Source: Begonia masoniana (lineage: Eukaryota > Streptophyta > Magnoliopsida > Cucurbitales > Begoniaceae). Taken from it: a DNA stretch of 64,000 bases. Each line of letters opens with the position of its first letter. Position 1 is the first letter of the stretch. Shown here one piece after another: positions 11,301-22,190 of the stretch. Under the pieces are notes generated by a model, which saw only the letters and a program-made list of their open reading frames with translations, made no database searches and was not told the DNA's origin. The stretch is from positions 32,029,574-32,093,573 of the forward strand of contig CM039512.1 of NCBI GenBank assembly GCA_022432975.1, written 5' to 3'. The position numbers were made by a program, and so were the translations under genes.

Positions 11301-11981
11301 AGTCGACATTTGCCCTTAGTTGAGTTCTCCTACAACAATAGTTACCAGTCCACCATTGGTATGACACCTTATGAAGCACTTTATTGCAGAAAATGTAGAT
11401 CACCTTTGTATTGGGATGAAGTTGGTGAAGCAAGACTCCTAGGACTCGAGATTTTACAACAGATGTCAGACAAGATTGCCATTATTAGGAGGAGAATGGT
11501 GACTGCACAAAGCCGACAGAAGAGTTATGCAGACCAAAGAAGAAGAGATCTTAAATTTGCTGTAGGGGATGAGGTATTCTTAAAGGTTTCACCCTTTCAA
11601 GGGGTTTTAAGATTTGGTAAGAAGGGAAAGCTTAATCCACGATTTATTGGACCATTCCCTGTCTTAGCAAGGATTGGCAGTACAACTTACAAACTGCAAC
11701 TGCCCCCATCACTAGAAAAGGTACACAATGTCTTTCATGTGTCAATGTTAAGGAAATGCATACGTGATCCGACACATGCTGTTGAGCCAACTGGAATCGA
11801 TATCGAGCCGACACTGATGTATGAAGAGAAGCCTGTAAGGATTATAGAATCTGCAGTTAAGACTCTGAGGAATAAGAAAATTCAACTAGTGAAAGTCTTG
11901 TGGATGAATCATGGTATTGAAGAAGCCACATGGGAACGACAACAAGACATGCTGGACAAATATCCTGAGCTATTTGTTTGA
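8394..11981 (+). pseudogene. pol: Nucleocapsid and Pol of element B (protease-RT-RNase H-integrase-chromodomain), broken by stops
   Basis: One continuous frame encodes the zinc knuckle [14 protein letters not shown] (about 8465-8506), an aspartic protease with [10 protein letters not shown] (about 8638), reverse transcriptase with conserved NPYRMAP and the VFIDDI catalytic loop (about 9645), RNase H with YCDASKVG (about 10090) and DHKSLKYLF, an integrase with an HHCC finger (about 10740-10860) and catalytic D, D and E (AMDF, SDCD, SERT), and a C-terminal chromodomain (about 11810-11960) that in this family targets heterochromatin. In-frame stops lie at 8445, 9621, 10440, 11160 and 11217, so no complete Pol can be made. 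The order and chromodomain fit the Tekay/Del clade. The stop at 8445 has a counterpart in D (see findings). Confidence 0.92.
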
Positions 11982-12009
11982 TCAATTTTCGGGGACAAAA
12001 ATTTTGTTT

Positions 12010-12022
12010 AAGGAGGGGTGGA
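12010..12022 (+). promoter_or_regulatory. Polypurine tract of element B
   Basis: AAGGAGGGGTGGA directly before the 3' LTR start TGTAAC at 12023; the same tract precedes D's 3' LTR. Confidence 0.8.
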
Positions 12023-12187
12023 TGTAACACCCGACGAGTTTGACCAGGTGACTTTCCTAACTGTTTTAACGGTCGTGTTTATTTCAATCTTTTCGGTTTG
12101 GAATTTTATGCCAAGGCTTAATTAATGTGCATGTGTCATAAATTAGGTTGGGTGGCAGGATCTGTAATTAAGAATGGTTGGAATAAG

Positions 12188-12194
12188 TATAAAT
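12188..12194 (+). promoter_or_regulatory. TATA-like box in B's LTR
   Basis: TATAAAT about 30 bp before the conserved leader segment CCTCACTGTAGCC. The same arrangement occurs in D (41999-42006, 49470-49477), and H has TATATAAA at 25803-25810. Confidence 0.5.
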
Positions 12195-13689
12195 GGGAAA
12201 TGGAAACTTTTAAACCTCACTGTAGCCGACATTCCCTTCTGCATCCTCTCATTTCCTCGAGCTGTCTCCCTCTGCGCCAGTGACTCTCTCATCGGCGACG
12301 GATTTCTTCTTCCCCACTTTGACAATCGACGCCCTAGGTAAGACTCAGACAATGTGGATTGCTGGTTATCTATTTGAGTACTATTTTTCAGTTGGACTTG
12401 AGATTTCAGATATGGCCGAATAATAGGAACATTTATAATCGATGTCTGGTACTAACATTTCTGAATCGATTCTGGACATTTAATATACCCGACCCTGATT
12501 AATCTTTAGTTGAACCTAGCTGTTTTGGTTTTGGATTTCAGACTGCACACAGAGAACTAGACTAAGGGATTTGGGAATGACTTTAGTTATTAGATTCTAG
12601 GATGATTTGTGATTAGGACTATTAGGATTTTTATTTTAACTACTGCAATGTAAATGTTTTAGGTAAAGAAGTCTGAAGAAAAGGAGCTCAAGTTGCTAAG
12701 GAAACCAGGTAAGGGAATGTGTAGGATTCCCGGCCATTAGGGCCCTACATCACAAGGATGCTAGGTAGAAACTGATACGATGATTAGAAGTTATTTAAGC
12801 TAATGTCTGTTACTTATGTTGATGTTTGACTTAATGGTATGACTTCACGTCGGATGAATACACTATTCTGTAGCTTGATGAGTTAAGTATTCTTATGTTC
12901 ATGCATCATGAATGTTTTATACATATGAAAATGATTTATGAGCATGTTTTCCCCATCAACAAGATATGAGAATGAATATGAATATGATCTCATACAACGT
13001 GATTAAGTGAGGGTTGGGGGCGGGTTGACGTATGCCACAGTCCAAAGAGGGACCATGAAAACGACTCGAAAGGGAATATGATCAAAATCACTGTCAACCC
13101 CACTTTTACGGCACAAATCCTCCCTTAATTCATATGATGAAAACGATGAAAAGAAACAAGAATGATAAATGATCATGAACATGTTTTCTCTCAACTGTAC
13201 ATTCATGAATACATGTTAGTTTGCATTCCTTACTAAGCATTAGGCTTATAGTTTAAACTTTATGATGTAGGTGACGAGTTTTCAGGTAAGGATCTCAAAG
13301 TTAATGAGGATGTTTAAGCTCGGTTGCTGGAAGGTGCTCATGGTGGATATTTGTGGCTTGCAGGTGATGTTGACCTGCGGTTATGCTCACATTAAGTCAG
13401 TAAGGTTTATGAAAGACTGAAGTGTTTGTAGGATGAGATTTCTTTTTATAACATTGGAATGTAGGGATTTGTCTATTTGATCTCTGAGTTCGAGGAATGA
13501 TTTAAGTTTATAGAATGATCTGCTTAATTAAGTCTTCTGCTTCACGTATCCTGAATGAGTCTATGATTTTTATTCGTTTAAGGTTTATGCCTATCAAGTT
13601 GAAATCTATGAGAGTCGGGGTATTTTTCTGTTGGTTGAAGTTGCTTGATGATTATCGTGTTTTATTGCTGAGTGATAGGAGTCGGATGA

Positions 13690-14040
13690 GTGTATCATCC
13701 GGTTGACGTCATCGGCGGATGTCGAATGATAGAAGTTGAAAGATTGAGTCTTCCGGCTGACGTCATCGAATGATGTCGAGTGTTTACTCACCGGATGATG
13801 TAAGTAAAGTATTTACTCGTTTGTTCACCAGATGATGTCTCCTGTTGGATGAGGTAAGTGAGTCAGGTGCATTGCACATGTCCACCGGATGATGCCTCTG
13901 ATGGATGAAGACATCATCCGGCTGACGTCATTGGTGGATGTGAATGATTGTTGATCACTGGGGATGTCTCTTGCTGGCGATGTTAAGTAAGTCACGTGAG
14001 ATGCACATGATAACCGGATGATATAGAAATACACTACCGG
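13690..14040 (+). repeat. Decayed CCGGATGATG minisatellite in B's LTR
   Basis: Roughly 25-60 bp irregular units combine CCGGATGATG, CGGTAGATG and GACGTCATCGG. Homologous arrays are at 43460-43880 and 50940-51370 (D), 29590-30190 (I, minus), 32230-32780 (H) and 36290-36740 (J). Confidence 0.7.
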
Positions 14041-14406
14041 CAGGAGCGAGTTGTGTGCTTATCGTTTAGCGATCGGCATAAGTGAGTTTTATGTTTTGTT
14101 GTCTAGCAACCGGTAGATGCTTGAGATTTCAAGCAGCTCAAGTATGATGAGGTCGAGTGTACTGGGGGCTTCTTCCTTCTGCCCGATTATGTTATGGATT
14201 AAATGCCTGAGTCTAGTCGCTCTACTCTGTGATGACTTATGCCAATGATCTTATGGGAGTCGGGTCTTTGAAGGGTAGAATTCTGTCACATATGCAGACA
14301 GTTAAAGTTCAAAAAAAAAACAAACAAAGGGGTACAGAGAGTAATTTAGAGTAAGTATTCTATGAGAGTTATGAAATGGGTCTCGGCCCTTAACGGGGTC
14401 GTTACA

Positions 14407-14762
14407 TCCCATGCTTGAGCTATAGTTTTTGGTTCCAAATTGCTAAAAAATTTCTGATTTTAAAAACTCTTTTCTTGATGTTTTTCAATTGAATTTTTTT
14501 TTTGCTGTTTTCTTTGTTTTTCTTTGTTGTCTTCAACATGTGTCTTAGGCGTTGTCTTGAGTTTTAATTGTTGTTTTCAACATGATTTCTTTGTTGTTTT
14601 ACTTGAGACTTGTTTGATATTTTTCTTGTGTGTTTCAAATAAGCTTCTTGTTGTTTAGTGACCTCTTTAGAATTAAGATAATGTTAGTGTCCAGGATGTT
14701 CTAGGTTGATCATGTTATGGAGTATTCTTCGCTAAATTTGTGGTTAAGTTTAGGACCAATTG
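14407..14762 (+). other. T-rich flank of element B, part of element L
   Basis: No gene seen. T-rich sequence with GTTTTC/TTGTT runs, continuous in style with 17106-18726 once the solo LTR at 14763-17105 is removed. Confidence 0.4.
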
Positions 14763-17105
14763 TGTAACACCTAGCATTTTTGGTTTCCGCTCATCAAGGG
14801 TATTTTTGTAAATAGAGAAATTTAAGTCCGTTTCGCAAGCGGGAAGTTTTGTTAGGATCCCGAGAATTCATTTTGGATGATTGGTAGAGTGAGGAAGTTA
14901 CGAGGATCTAAAACGATGATTTTGTACATTTTAGCTAGAAAGCTAGGTTAAGTGGCAAAATGGTAATTAAGGGGGGGTTAATGTTAATATTTAAAGATAA
15001 AACCCACCCTCACATCCCCTCACTTTTCTCTCCTCCAGCCGACTCTCCTCCCTCTCTCTTATTTTCTTCGGTGTTTCTTCCTTCGCCAAGCTAGCTATCA
15101 ATTTTCTTGCAACAGCGATAAGTTCCTTCCTCCTTTTTCTTCGACGATTCAAAGCATAGGTAAGGCTCAGACGATTTATTCGTTAGGTTTCTGGTTTAGA
15201 AGTTGATATTGGATAACGTTTGAGATTTCAGAGTGTATCAATGCTAGTGTAACGTTTGGATCTATGAGTTTTTTGTAGTAATAACACTGAGGATAGAATT
15301 ATGGATGTTATTAATGTTTTAGGTGGTGATAGTGTACAAATGTCATTAATGTTAGGTTAGAGATGTTATGAGCTCAAGGTGTTCGACATAATGCCTAAGA
15401 AGTTTAAACTAGATTCTAGGATGACTTCTTTAGTTAGGATTTTACCAACTTTGAATTCAGATTATTTAGGATTGATTTTAACATTGAAATATGAAATGTC
15501 TTAGGTGGAAAAGGTTTCAGGTGAAGGTACGACATTGCTAAGGAGTCCAGGTAAGTGAGTGTGTTAAGATTCTGGCCATTAAGGCTCTACATCACAAGGG
15601 TACTAGGTTAAGCTTGTTGTTGATAACTTGGTTGATGTTTATGAAATTGTTGAGTGTTCTGGTATGATGCTTGGTGTAGTATTATGATATGTTACCTGGG
15701 AAATGACTCTTTTCATAGTTTGACGATTTAAGTGCATTCATGTCCATGCATCATGATTTTTCTCTAAAGCATAAGAAAGTGTTTATGTGCATGATTAAAA
15801 GAACAAGTAAGTGGATTATGTTTATGTCACTGTCCATGCAATGGACCAAGAACGCTGTCCGAGTGGACCAAGTACACGCACACAAATGAACCGATGAATA
15901 AGAGCAAGTAAGTGAATATGTTATGTCACTATCCATGCAATGGACTAAGAACACTGTTCGAGTGGACCAAGTACACACACACAATGAATCAATGAGTAAG
16001 AACATGCATATGTCATGTAATGTACGAGATAAGAACATGAATAAGATTTCTTCCAAAGCATGTATTCATGAGTATTTATCAGTATATTGCACTCCTTACT
16101 AAGCATTAGGCTTATAATTTAAACCTTATGATGTAGGTGACGAGTTGGAAGGTGAGAACCTCAAACCAAATGAAGACATTTAAGACGGGTTGCTGGATGT
16201 GCTCACAGCGGGTTTTGTGGATGGGCGGCGATTTTGACCGGTGGGGTGTTGCTCCTAGCATTTTTTAGTAAGGTCTATGATACTGAAGTATAAGTAAAAT
16301 AAGGTTTTCTTATGATGATGAATGCTGGGGTTGTCTAGTACAATTTCATGTTTAAAGAGGATTTTAAGACTAGAGGTTCACTTGTTTTTCTCTAAGTCTT
16401 CCGCTACACATGTTTAAGTTTTTATGAGTAAAAGTGATTTATGTGAAATGGAGAGTTGAAGTATGAATAGTCATCCATTTTGTAAGTGAAAGTAGTCGTC
16501 CATTTTGTAAGTGAAGATAGTCGTCCACTCTGTGGACGATAACGTTCATGAACGTTGACATTGTGGGCGATAAAGTCTGTGGACAAAGTTGTCGTCCAAA
16601 GTTATCGTCCAATGTAATGTCGACTAAACGATGTCGTTTGAAGTAATAGCGTCTATGGACGATAACAACTAAGTAGTTTGTGGACGATAAAGTCTGAGTA
16701 TGCTGTGGACGATAGTCTACGGTTTGGTCGACGTAGTCTGGATGATGTGGTTTGGACGACGTAGTTTGGACGATGTAGTCTGGGCGATGAAGTATGGACG
16801 ATGAAATCGGTCGATGTGTTCGGCAGATGTATTCGATCGATGTTGATCAGCCCCTTGTGAATGGTTTTGGCTTTTTAGACTTAGACCATTCAGTTTCTAT
16901 TTCTTCTCTGCTTTCTTCTAACGTGTTAGGTTTATTTTTAAAGAGTTTCAAATGAGTTTTGAGTACGATTTTTATTTGTTTTAATAGACCTAATTTATAG
17001 TACAGTCAGTTTTAAAAGAACAAAAAAAGAAATGGTGTGTGTCTAGAATAGGATTTACGATCATGAACACGTTAGTTGCGACCCGTTGGGTTTCGGGTAG
17101 TGACA
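14763..17105 (+). mobile_element. Solo LTR, TSD AATTG (2343 bp)
   Basis: Starts TGTAACACC and ends TAGTGACA, with AATTG at 14758-14762 and again at 17106-17110. There is no internal region, primer site or coding sequence, so it is a product of LTR-LTR recombination. It shares with B and D the donor after CATAG, the exon-like segment ending CCAG|GTAAGT, the ACTAAGCATTAGGCTTAT motif, and GATGTAG|GTGACGAG. Its 3' array uses GTGGACGATA-type units (16490-16860) instead of CCGGATGATG. Confidence 0.92.
15775..16015 (+). repeat. Two-copy imperfect tandem repeat of about 100 bp
   Basis: A segment with CACTGTCCATGCAATGGAC ... GAGTGGACCAAGTACAC near 15828-15880 recurs near 15926-15978 with a few changes. 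It occupies the LTR zone where H and J have expanded arrays. Confidence 0.6.
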
Positions 17106-18726
17106 AATTGTGTTTCGTGTTTATTTATAGTTTGTCTCTGTTTTTAGAAGCTCATCTAAGGTGTTTTGTTGTTCAAATTGCTAAGAGGATTAGCATTTGA
17201 ACCTTGCATTATTGTTTAGTTCTAGGTTTCTTTTTTTGCATATCTTAGACTCTATTTGTGTGTATGTTTTGTAACACTTGTTGTGTAGTTTGTGTACCCA
17301 TCTCCCAAGGCAATAGGCCTCCTTAAATGGTAACTTTGGAGTTGTTAAATGCTTTGCTTAAAAGGTACCTTCTTGTCCATTTTTAGTTTAAGTTTGTTGG
17401 GAGACCCTTCAAAATTGTTGACCGAGAGCAAAATGTGTTTAGTGTTTATTATCTGATATGCTAGGAGACTCTTTGGAATTGTTGATCGAGAGCAACTTTG
17501 TGTTTTTTGTTGTATGTGTTTGAACTTGCTGTTTATTTGGATTACATTGCTATGACAATTAGCTGATATGATTTTTTTTCATCTTAACCTCATGTTACTG
17601 AATAGTTAGCATGAATCAACCATGGCCCGTATTGGTTTAATTTTCATAATGTTATTCTTGAAAAGCATGTTTTATTTTTCATGTTTTGTTTAGGTGATTG
17701 TTTATGGATGTTTGTTTCTGTTTTTAGAACCATGTTTAGTTGTTTAGGTTGTGTTGACAAAATTAATTTACAAAGAGAATGGATTTAAAAATGAAATGCT
17801 AAAATTGAATTCTCATGTTAGTTTATATTTTGCTGAAGTTATTGTGTTGTTTTGGTATTTCCAAATGTGTTTTAGTTTGTGTTTTTGTTTTGTTAATCTT
17901 TTTAGATGTCTCATGTTTAGGAGAGTTTATTGCGCTAATTTGTTGTCCAAATTGAGATTGATTTGTTTTGGACTTTTCTAGGATGTTTAGTTAAAATTCT
18001 GGTTTAGAATTTTCTAGTTTTTCTAGTTTTTGTTCCTATTTTGGACTTACATATTTCTCTTCTTATAATGCATTTTCATTTGAAATTTTTACAGCATGTT
18101 AATCATATTGTGGACTAACCTCTGTTAAAATTTCAGGTTATTCAGATGTTGATTGTACTATTTTTGTTTAGAAACTTCTAGGTTATTTAGGAAACTCTAT
18201 TTTGAAAATTTCAGAATTTTGATGTGTTTTACACTTGTATAATTCTCTGTTCATAATGAATTTGGATTTGAAATTTTTGCAGCATATTCAACATATTGTT
18301 AACTATAATATGTTAAAATTTCAGGTTGTTCGGACGTGGATTGTGCTAGTTTCTGTTTAGGGTACTTTAGGTTGTTTAGAAATTTTTTCTGGTTTTTGAG
18401 TTTAAACTTCCTGAACTTTGAGCTTGCATAACTTTTTATTTCACCATGTTTTATAATTCTGATTTGAACTATTATATGATTGCATCAAGTTTAGTGTCTT
18501 TTGTTTTTGTTTAGGACTATGTTAACTTGAAGTTCGACCTTTTAACAAAAGCATGTCATATACTATCTTTTTATTAACTTAGGATTCACCTGTACCGTCG
18601 AGTGATCTGTTTTTATGGCCAAGAGCTTTCCTCTATGGGCTGTTGGTATTGTCTGAGGTTTACCGCTGGCCATTGGGCCCCACAGATCGCCGTGTGATGC
18701 AGTCGCCTTTAAAGGGTGGGGGATAG
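17106..18726 (+). other. T-rich non-coding interior of element L with polypurine-like end
   Basis: No coding sequence recognised. Very T-rich, with several similar sub-blocks such as GTTAAAATTTCAGGTT repeated near 18125 and 18313. It ends in the purine-rich AAAGGGTGGGGGA near 18711-18723 just before a TGTGACGATTTCC start, which looks like a polypurine tract and 3' LTR. I infer the 3' non-coding part of a large Ty3/gypsy element, possibly the Athila/Tat lineage, but no protein evidence supports the clade. Confidence 0.4.
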
Positions 18727-20164
18727 TGTGACGATTTCCACAAAAGTTCTAGAGGATTGCCTAGACCCAATAGCTTATCATTGATATTAGTTGCACGTTT
18801 ATTTTCTTTGATTAACTTGCTTGATTTGTTGTGCGTTTGATTAAATGTTTAGGACTTTTAGATTGAGTCTTGTGACTTAGTTGTTGTGCTAATCATGGAT
18901 TAAGTCTTTGGTTAGTAGTGTAATATCCCGACTTTTCGGGATATTATTAGTTTAATATAAATGACATTTCAGTAAATATGTCAAATCAGGTCAGTTTCTC
19001 GAAAAGAAGGCGTCATTATGATCCTAACGACTAATAGAAATTTTAAGGAAATTATGAGAATTTTCAGAGTTTAGACGCTATATTCCGAGTAAATACATTT
19101 ATCGAAATGTAAATGACGTTTTAGTAAAAAATAGTAAACGATGTCCAAATTGCGAACGGACAGTTTTAGTAAATCCCAAATAATAAGTTGAACCTGTTGG
19201 TGAAATAAGGAAATTTGGTGAACCCGAATGGTTGGACGATTAACGAATCGAAGGACGAAACAAAATAGATATATGTGCTAAGGGCAAAATGGTAATTTTG
19301 CAAATCAATATTATAATTAACCTAAATCTATTTCTTCTTCATTTCTCCTCCTCTGCCGTGAGAAACCAGAGAGCTTCCTCCTTCGCGACTTCCTCTCGGC
19401 CGTCGACGAAATTCAACGATCCGACCTCCGTTTCTCCTCCGTTCTTTGTGATTCTTCCTCCTCTCGCTACCCTAGGTATGAACCTACGATCTTGGAGTGT
19501 TTATTTCGATTTCTACGGAGTTGGAATAATTAGGGTTTTGTTTAGGTTTCGTTAAAAATCAAGATTTAAGGTTCGAAATTGATAGGTTGTTATAGTTTAA
19601 GGACGTATTGAACGTATTAAACGTTATCGGGCGAAATTAAGTTGAATTGTGAAAAAGTTAAAATTAGGGATTTTCAGGTTTTTAGAGAAAAACTCGTAAA
19701 TTGTGAATTGAGGTACCGAGCGTAAATTGCTCGAATAAATAGCTCAATGAATTGGATTAGAGCTTTAGGAAGTTCCTTAGTTAAGGATTTGTTGAATTCG
19801 GACGATTAGAAGTTTAAACTCGTGATATTGATGATCGATGTGTTTTGCCTCAAACAAACAACGCTCGTGGATGGAGCTTGAGCTGCAACGGACGCGAGGT
19901 AAGTTCTCGTGATCTTCTCTGGCCGATTGGCCTACACCGTACTTCGATTTAGCGTCGAGGATCTCAATGGATTGTTTGTTTTTAAATTGCTTTGGTTGGG
20001 TAGATAGGTTTATAATTGTTATAGGTTATTCTATTTCGGTCTTGATGGTATGCATGTTGATTGTTTATTTTATGTTCATATCTGTTCATGCATCACGTAT
20101 TTCAAAGGTCATGAAAACGAATTTCCGCACGATGTTTTAAAGTGAATGCAAAGAAATGATGTCC

Positions 20165-20255
20165 CTACGGTATACAGTTTAAATGATCCTTCGGTATATA
20201 GTTTGAATGGCCCTTCGGTATACAGTTTATAGCAAAGCAAAGCAAAGCAAAGTAA
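20165..20255 (+). repeat. Short tandem repeats in the solo LTR
   Basis: Three copies of a 28-bp unit built on CTTCGGTATACAGTTT, followed by four to five GCAAA units at about 20231-20255. Confidence 0.75.
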
Positions 20256-20832
20256 AGAAAACAATGCATGATTTACAGATTCATATGCACAGCACGCATT
20301 TGCATTTACTAGAGCTTACTGAGATTTTTATCTCATAGATGTCTGTATGGTGTAGGTGTTTACGAGGAAACAGGTGAGGACGAGCTTCCTCCTCCTGAGG
20401 CATGAGGCAGTTGACGAATGATGGATTGCGGTGGTGTGTTGCGCAGTCGATGCTTTTCCTACCCGCGGGGGAAGTATATATGTGTTTTGAGGGTTTGAGG
20501 TTGTGTATGTATTTCGAGGATTATCTGGATATTTTTGGTTAAATTGTATAGCGTTATAGGATGTTTGGTTCTGGTAGTGGATAGGCAATGTTTTGAAATG
20601 GTTTATAAAAAGTTTTGAAATGTATTTTGTAAACGTTTGGTATTTGGGAATGCTCAGTTTTTAAACAGAACCACGCGGTTCGTTTTCTTAAAATCGATTC
20701 GGTTTATAGGTGAGCTGTGTGAGTTTGCAATTTGTACATAGGGTAGGGAAGGAGTGATTGTTTTTATAGAGAGTTTTCATGAAAAAGTACAGTAGAAAAT
20801 GAGAGAGAATGATGGTGTAAAGGTTGGATTAG

Positions 20833-20970
20833 CTCTCTGGAATCTCGGATTCCAGAGAGAGTGATTGGTCGCTGCAATGCAGCGGCTGGTCGCTGGGCGC
20901 TGCATTATGCAGCGATTGGGCGCTGCATTATGCAGCGCCAGCAGCGATTGGGCGCTGCATTATGCAGCGC
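20833..20970. repeat. Hairpin cluster in the solo LTR
   Basis: A 12-bp stem CTCTCTGGAATC/GATTCCAGAGAG (20833-20844/20848-20859) is followed by stems 20870-20884, 20898-20914, 20920-20938 and 20952-20970 built on CGCTGCA-TTA-TGCAGCG. The distance to the LTR end (about 255-390 bp) matches the clusters in A and K. Confidence 0.85.
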
Positions 20971-21224
20971 CAGCAGCGAATGGTCGCTGCTTCTTTTCGG
21001 TGGCCGATTTCCAATTCTGCCCTCCCCTCTTTTCTGTTAAGTTTTAAATGTTTTAATAAATGTTTTTCTTGTTTTATTAAATTGTTATATGTTTTCTTTT
21101 CAAGGTTTGATTTTAATTCCGATTTCAATTTCAGTTTAAATTCCGCGTAAAGTTTATTTAAAAGTATATAGTGTAAAAAAAAATATAGTACGGGAAATGC
21201 GGGTACAGTATTAGGGGTGTTACA

Positions 21225-22135
21225 AGTAGCATGAGATATGCATGATTAATCTTTGATCTAATTAGTGATTGGTACCCAACCAAACCACTTTGTTTGTGTT
21301 GTTTGTTTGTTTGTCTTGTTTGAGACTTAAATTTAGAGTCTAACCTTATAGTCTAGCACTTGGTCAATTAGTTTAATTGTTGTTGGCCAAAGTAAAGATT
21401 AAATCAAAATATATGCATATTGCTTTATCTTTTCAGGATTGTTTAGGTTTCCACTCCAATTTTGAGCATTGGCTTTGTATAAACCATGGAGTTGGAAAGG
21501 TCTTTCGGCAACAAGGTATGTTCCAATGCCTCCTATTGATTATTTTGGATTGATTGAATATTTGGTTCATTGGATGATTTGAATTGCTTGTGGAAAAACT
21601 CTCTGTGATAGTTCTTATTATTATTTGGAATATCTTAATTACATGTTTGCCTATGCATATCTTGATTGCTAAAACTAGGAAGAAATAGTTTTTGTTGCAA
21701 TATGTTGCCTATTTTTAATTGTTGGATCCTAACTCAAAATTTTAGTGGAAAATTTATTTCTGAATTTTGGATTTAGACCTAACTTATGCTAAGCTTGATT
21801 TTTAAACTCTTATTCTTTTGATGGATTTTAAATTGGGTGAACCCAGTGTGTTTTTAAAATGGTAATTTTCATATTTGTGGTTCACTATTGATTTGTTAGC
21901 TTAGTTAGAAAATGAAATTATTCAATTATGATTGCATGAGTCTTATGTCATTATCATGTATGCTTGCTTTTAAATTGTTGAAATTAACAATTTAATCTTA
22001 AAATTTATTTGAGAGCATTGTGGAAGGTAAAAATGAGTTTTTTCAACTTTAGGATAACTATGTTTTTGTGCCTACTATGGATTGTGCTTAAACATTTTTA
22101 GTAGAAATTTTATCCTAAGTGTTGTAACATCCTCC
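21225..22135 (+). other. A/T-rich right part of element L
   Basis: No gene, RNA or repeat recognised apart from the AGTAG TSD copy at its left end. It is low-complexity and T-rich. Confidence 0.4.
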
Positions 22136-22190
22136 ATGATATTCAACCATTGGATTTGAAGTCAAATCCTCAAGAACCAAAAGGGGATGA
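22136..22190 (+). pseudogene. pol: C-terminal tail of element G pol
   Basis: An in-frame remnant with DLKSNPQEPKGDD, the terminal motif seen in E (TSNPQSPGEDD at 41688 onward, minus strand) and in the remnant at 7165-7212 (LRTNPHSPEEDD). The DNA AAAAGGGGA at its end doubles as the polypurine tract. The upstream pol is missing because element L lies in between or it was deleted. Confidence 0.65.

Larger units (their letters stand above)
6437..14406 (+). mobile_element. Element B: decayed Tekay/Del-type chromovirus, 5' part cut off by element A
   Basis: From 6437 the sequence matches element D (44461 onward) through gag, protease, RT, RNase H, integrase and chromodomain to a 2384-bp 3' LTR ending GTTACA at 14406. 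The 5' LTR, primer site and first part of gag lie beyond element A, outside the window. The coding region is interrupted by an LTR remnant (7150-8388) and by at least six in-frame stops. It sits in the T-rich sequence that resumes at 14407 (first five bases TCCCA, expected TSD). Confidence 0.88.
12023..14406 (+). repeat. 3' LTR of element B (2384 bp)
   Basis: Starts TGTAACACCC and ends CGTTACA. A TATA-like TATAAAT lies at 12188, a CT-rich leader follows, then a donor after CCCTAG at 12338, an exon-like 12663-12708 with TTTTAG before and CAG|GTAAGG after, and a 15-nt module 13271-13285 between TGTAG and GTAAGG. The last third is a decayed tandem array of CCGGATGATG-type units with three TGACGTCA palindromes (13704, 13758, 13923). 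It is homologous to D's LTRs. Confidence 0.9.
18919..21224 (+). mobile_element. Solo LTR, TSD AGTAG (2306 bp)
   Basis: Starts TGTAATATCCCG and ends GGTGTTACA, with AGTAG at 18914-18918 and 21225-21229. It belongs to the same broad family as A's LTR (shared TGTAATATCCCG start and late hairpin cluster), in the opposite orientation. Splice-like donors follow CTACCCTAG (near 19474) and GGACGCGAG (near 19900), and GGTGTAG|GTG...AACAG|GTGAGG is near 20350-20373. Confidence 0.92.
18727..22135 (+). mobile_element. Probable 3' LTR of element L, interrupted by a solo LTR
   Basis: Begins TGTGACGATT after a purine-rich tract. Excluding the solo LTR at 18919-21224 and its TSD, about 1.1 kb remain up to TTGTAACA at 22135, after which a pol tail of element G resumes. 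The right boundary is inferred from that resumption only. Confidence 0.35.
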
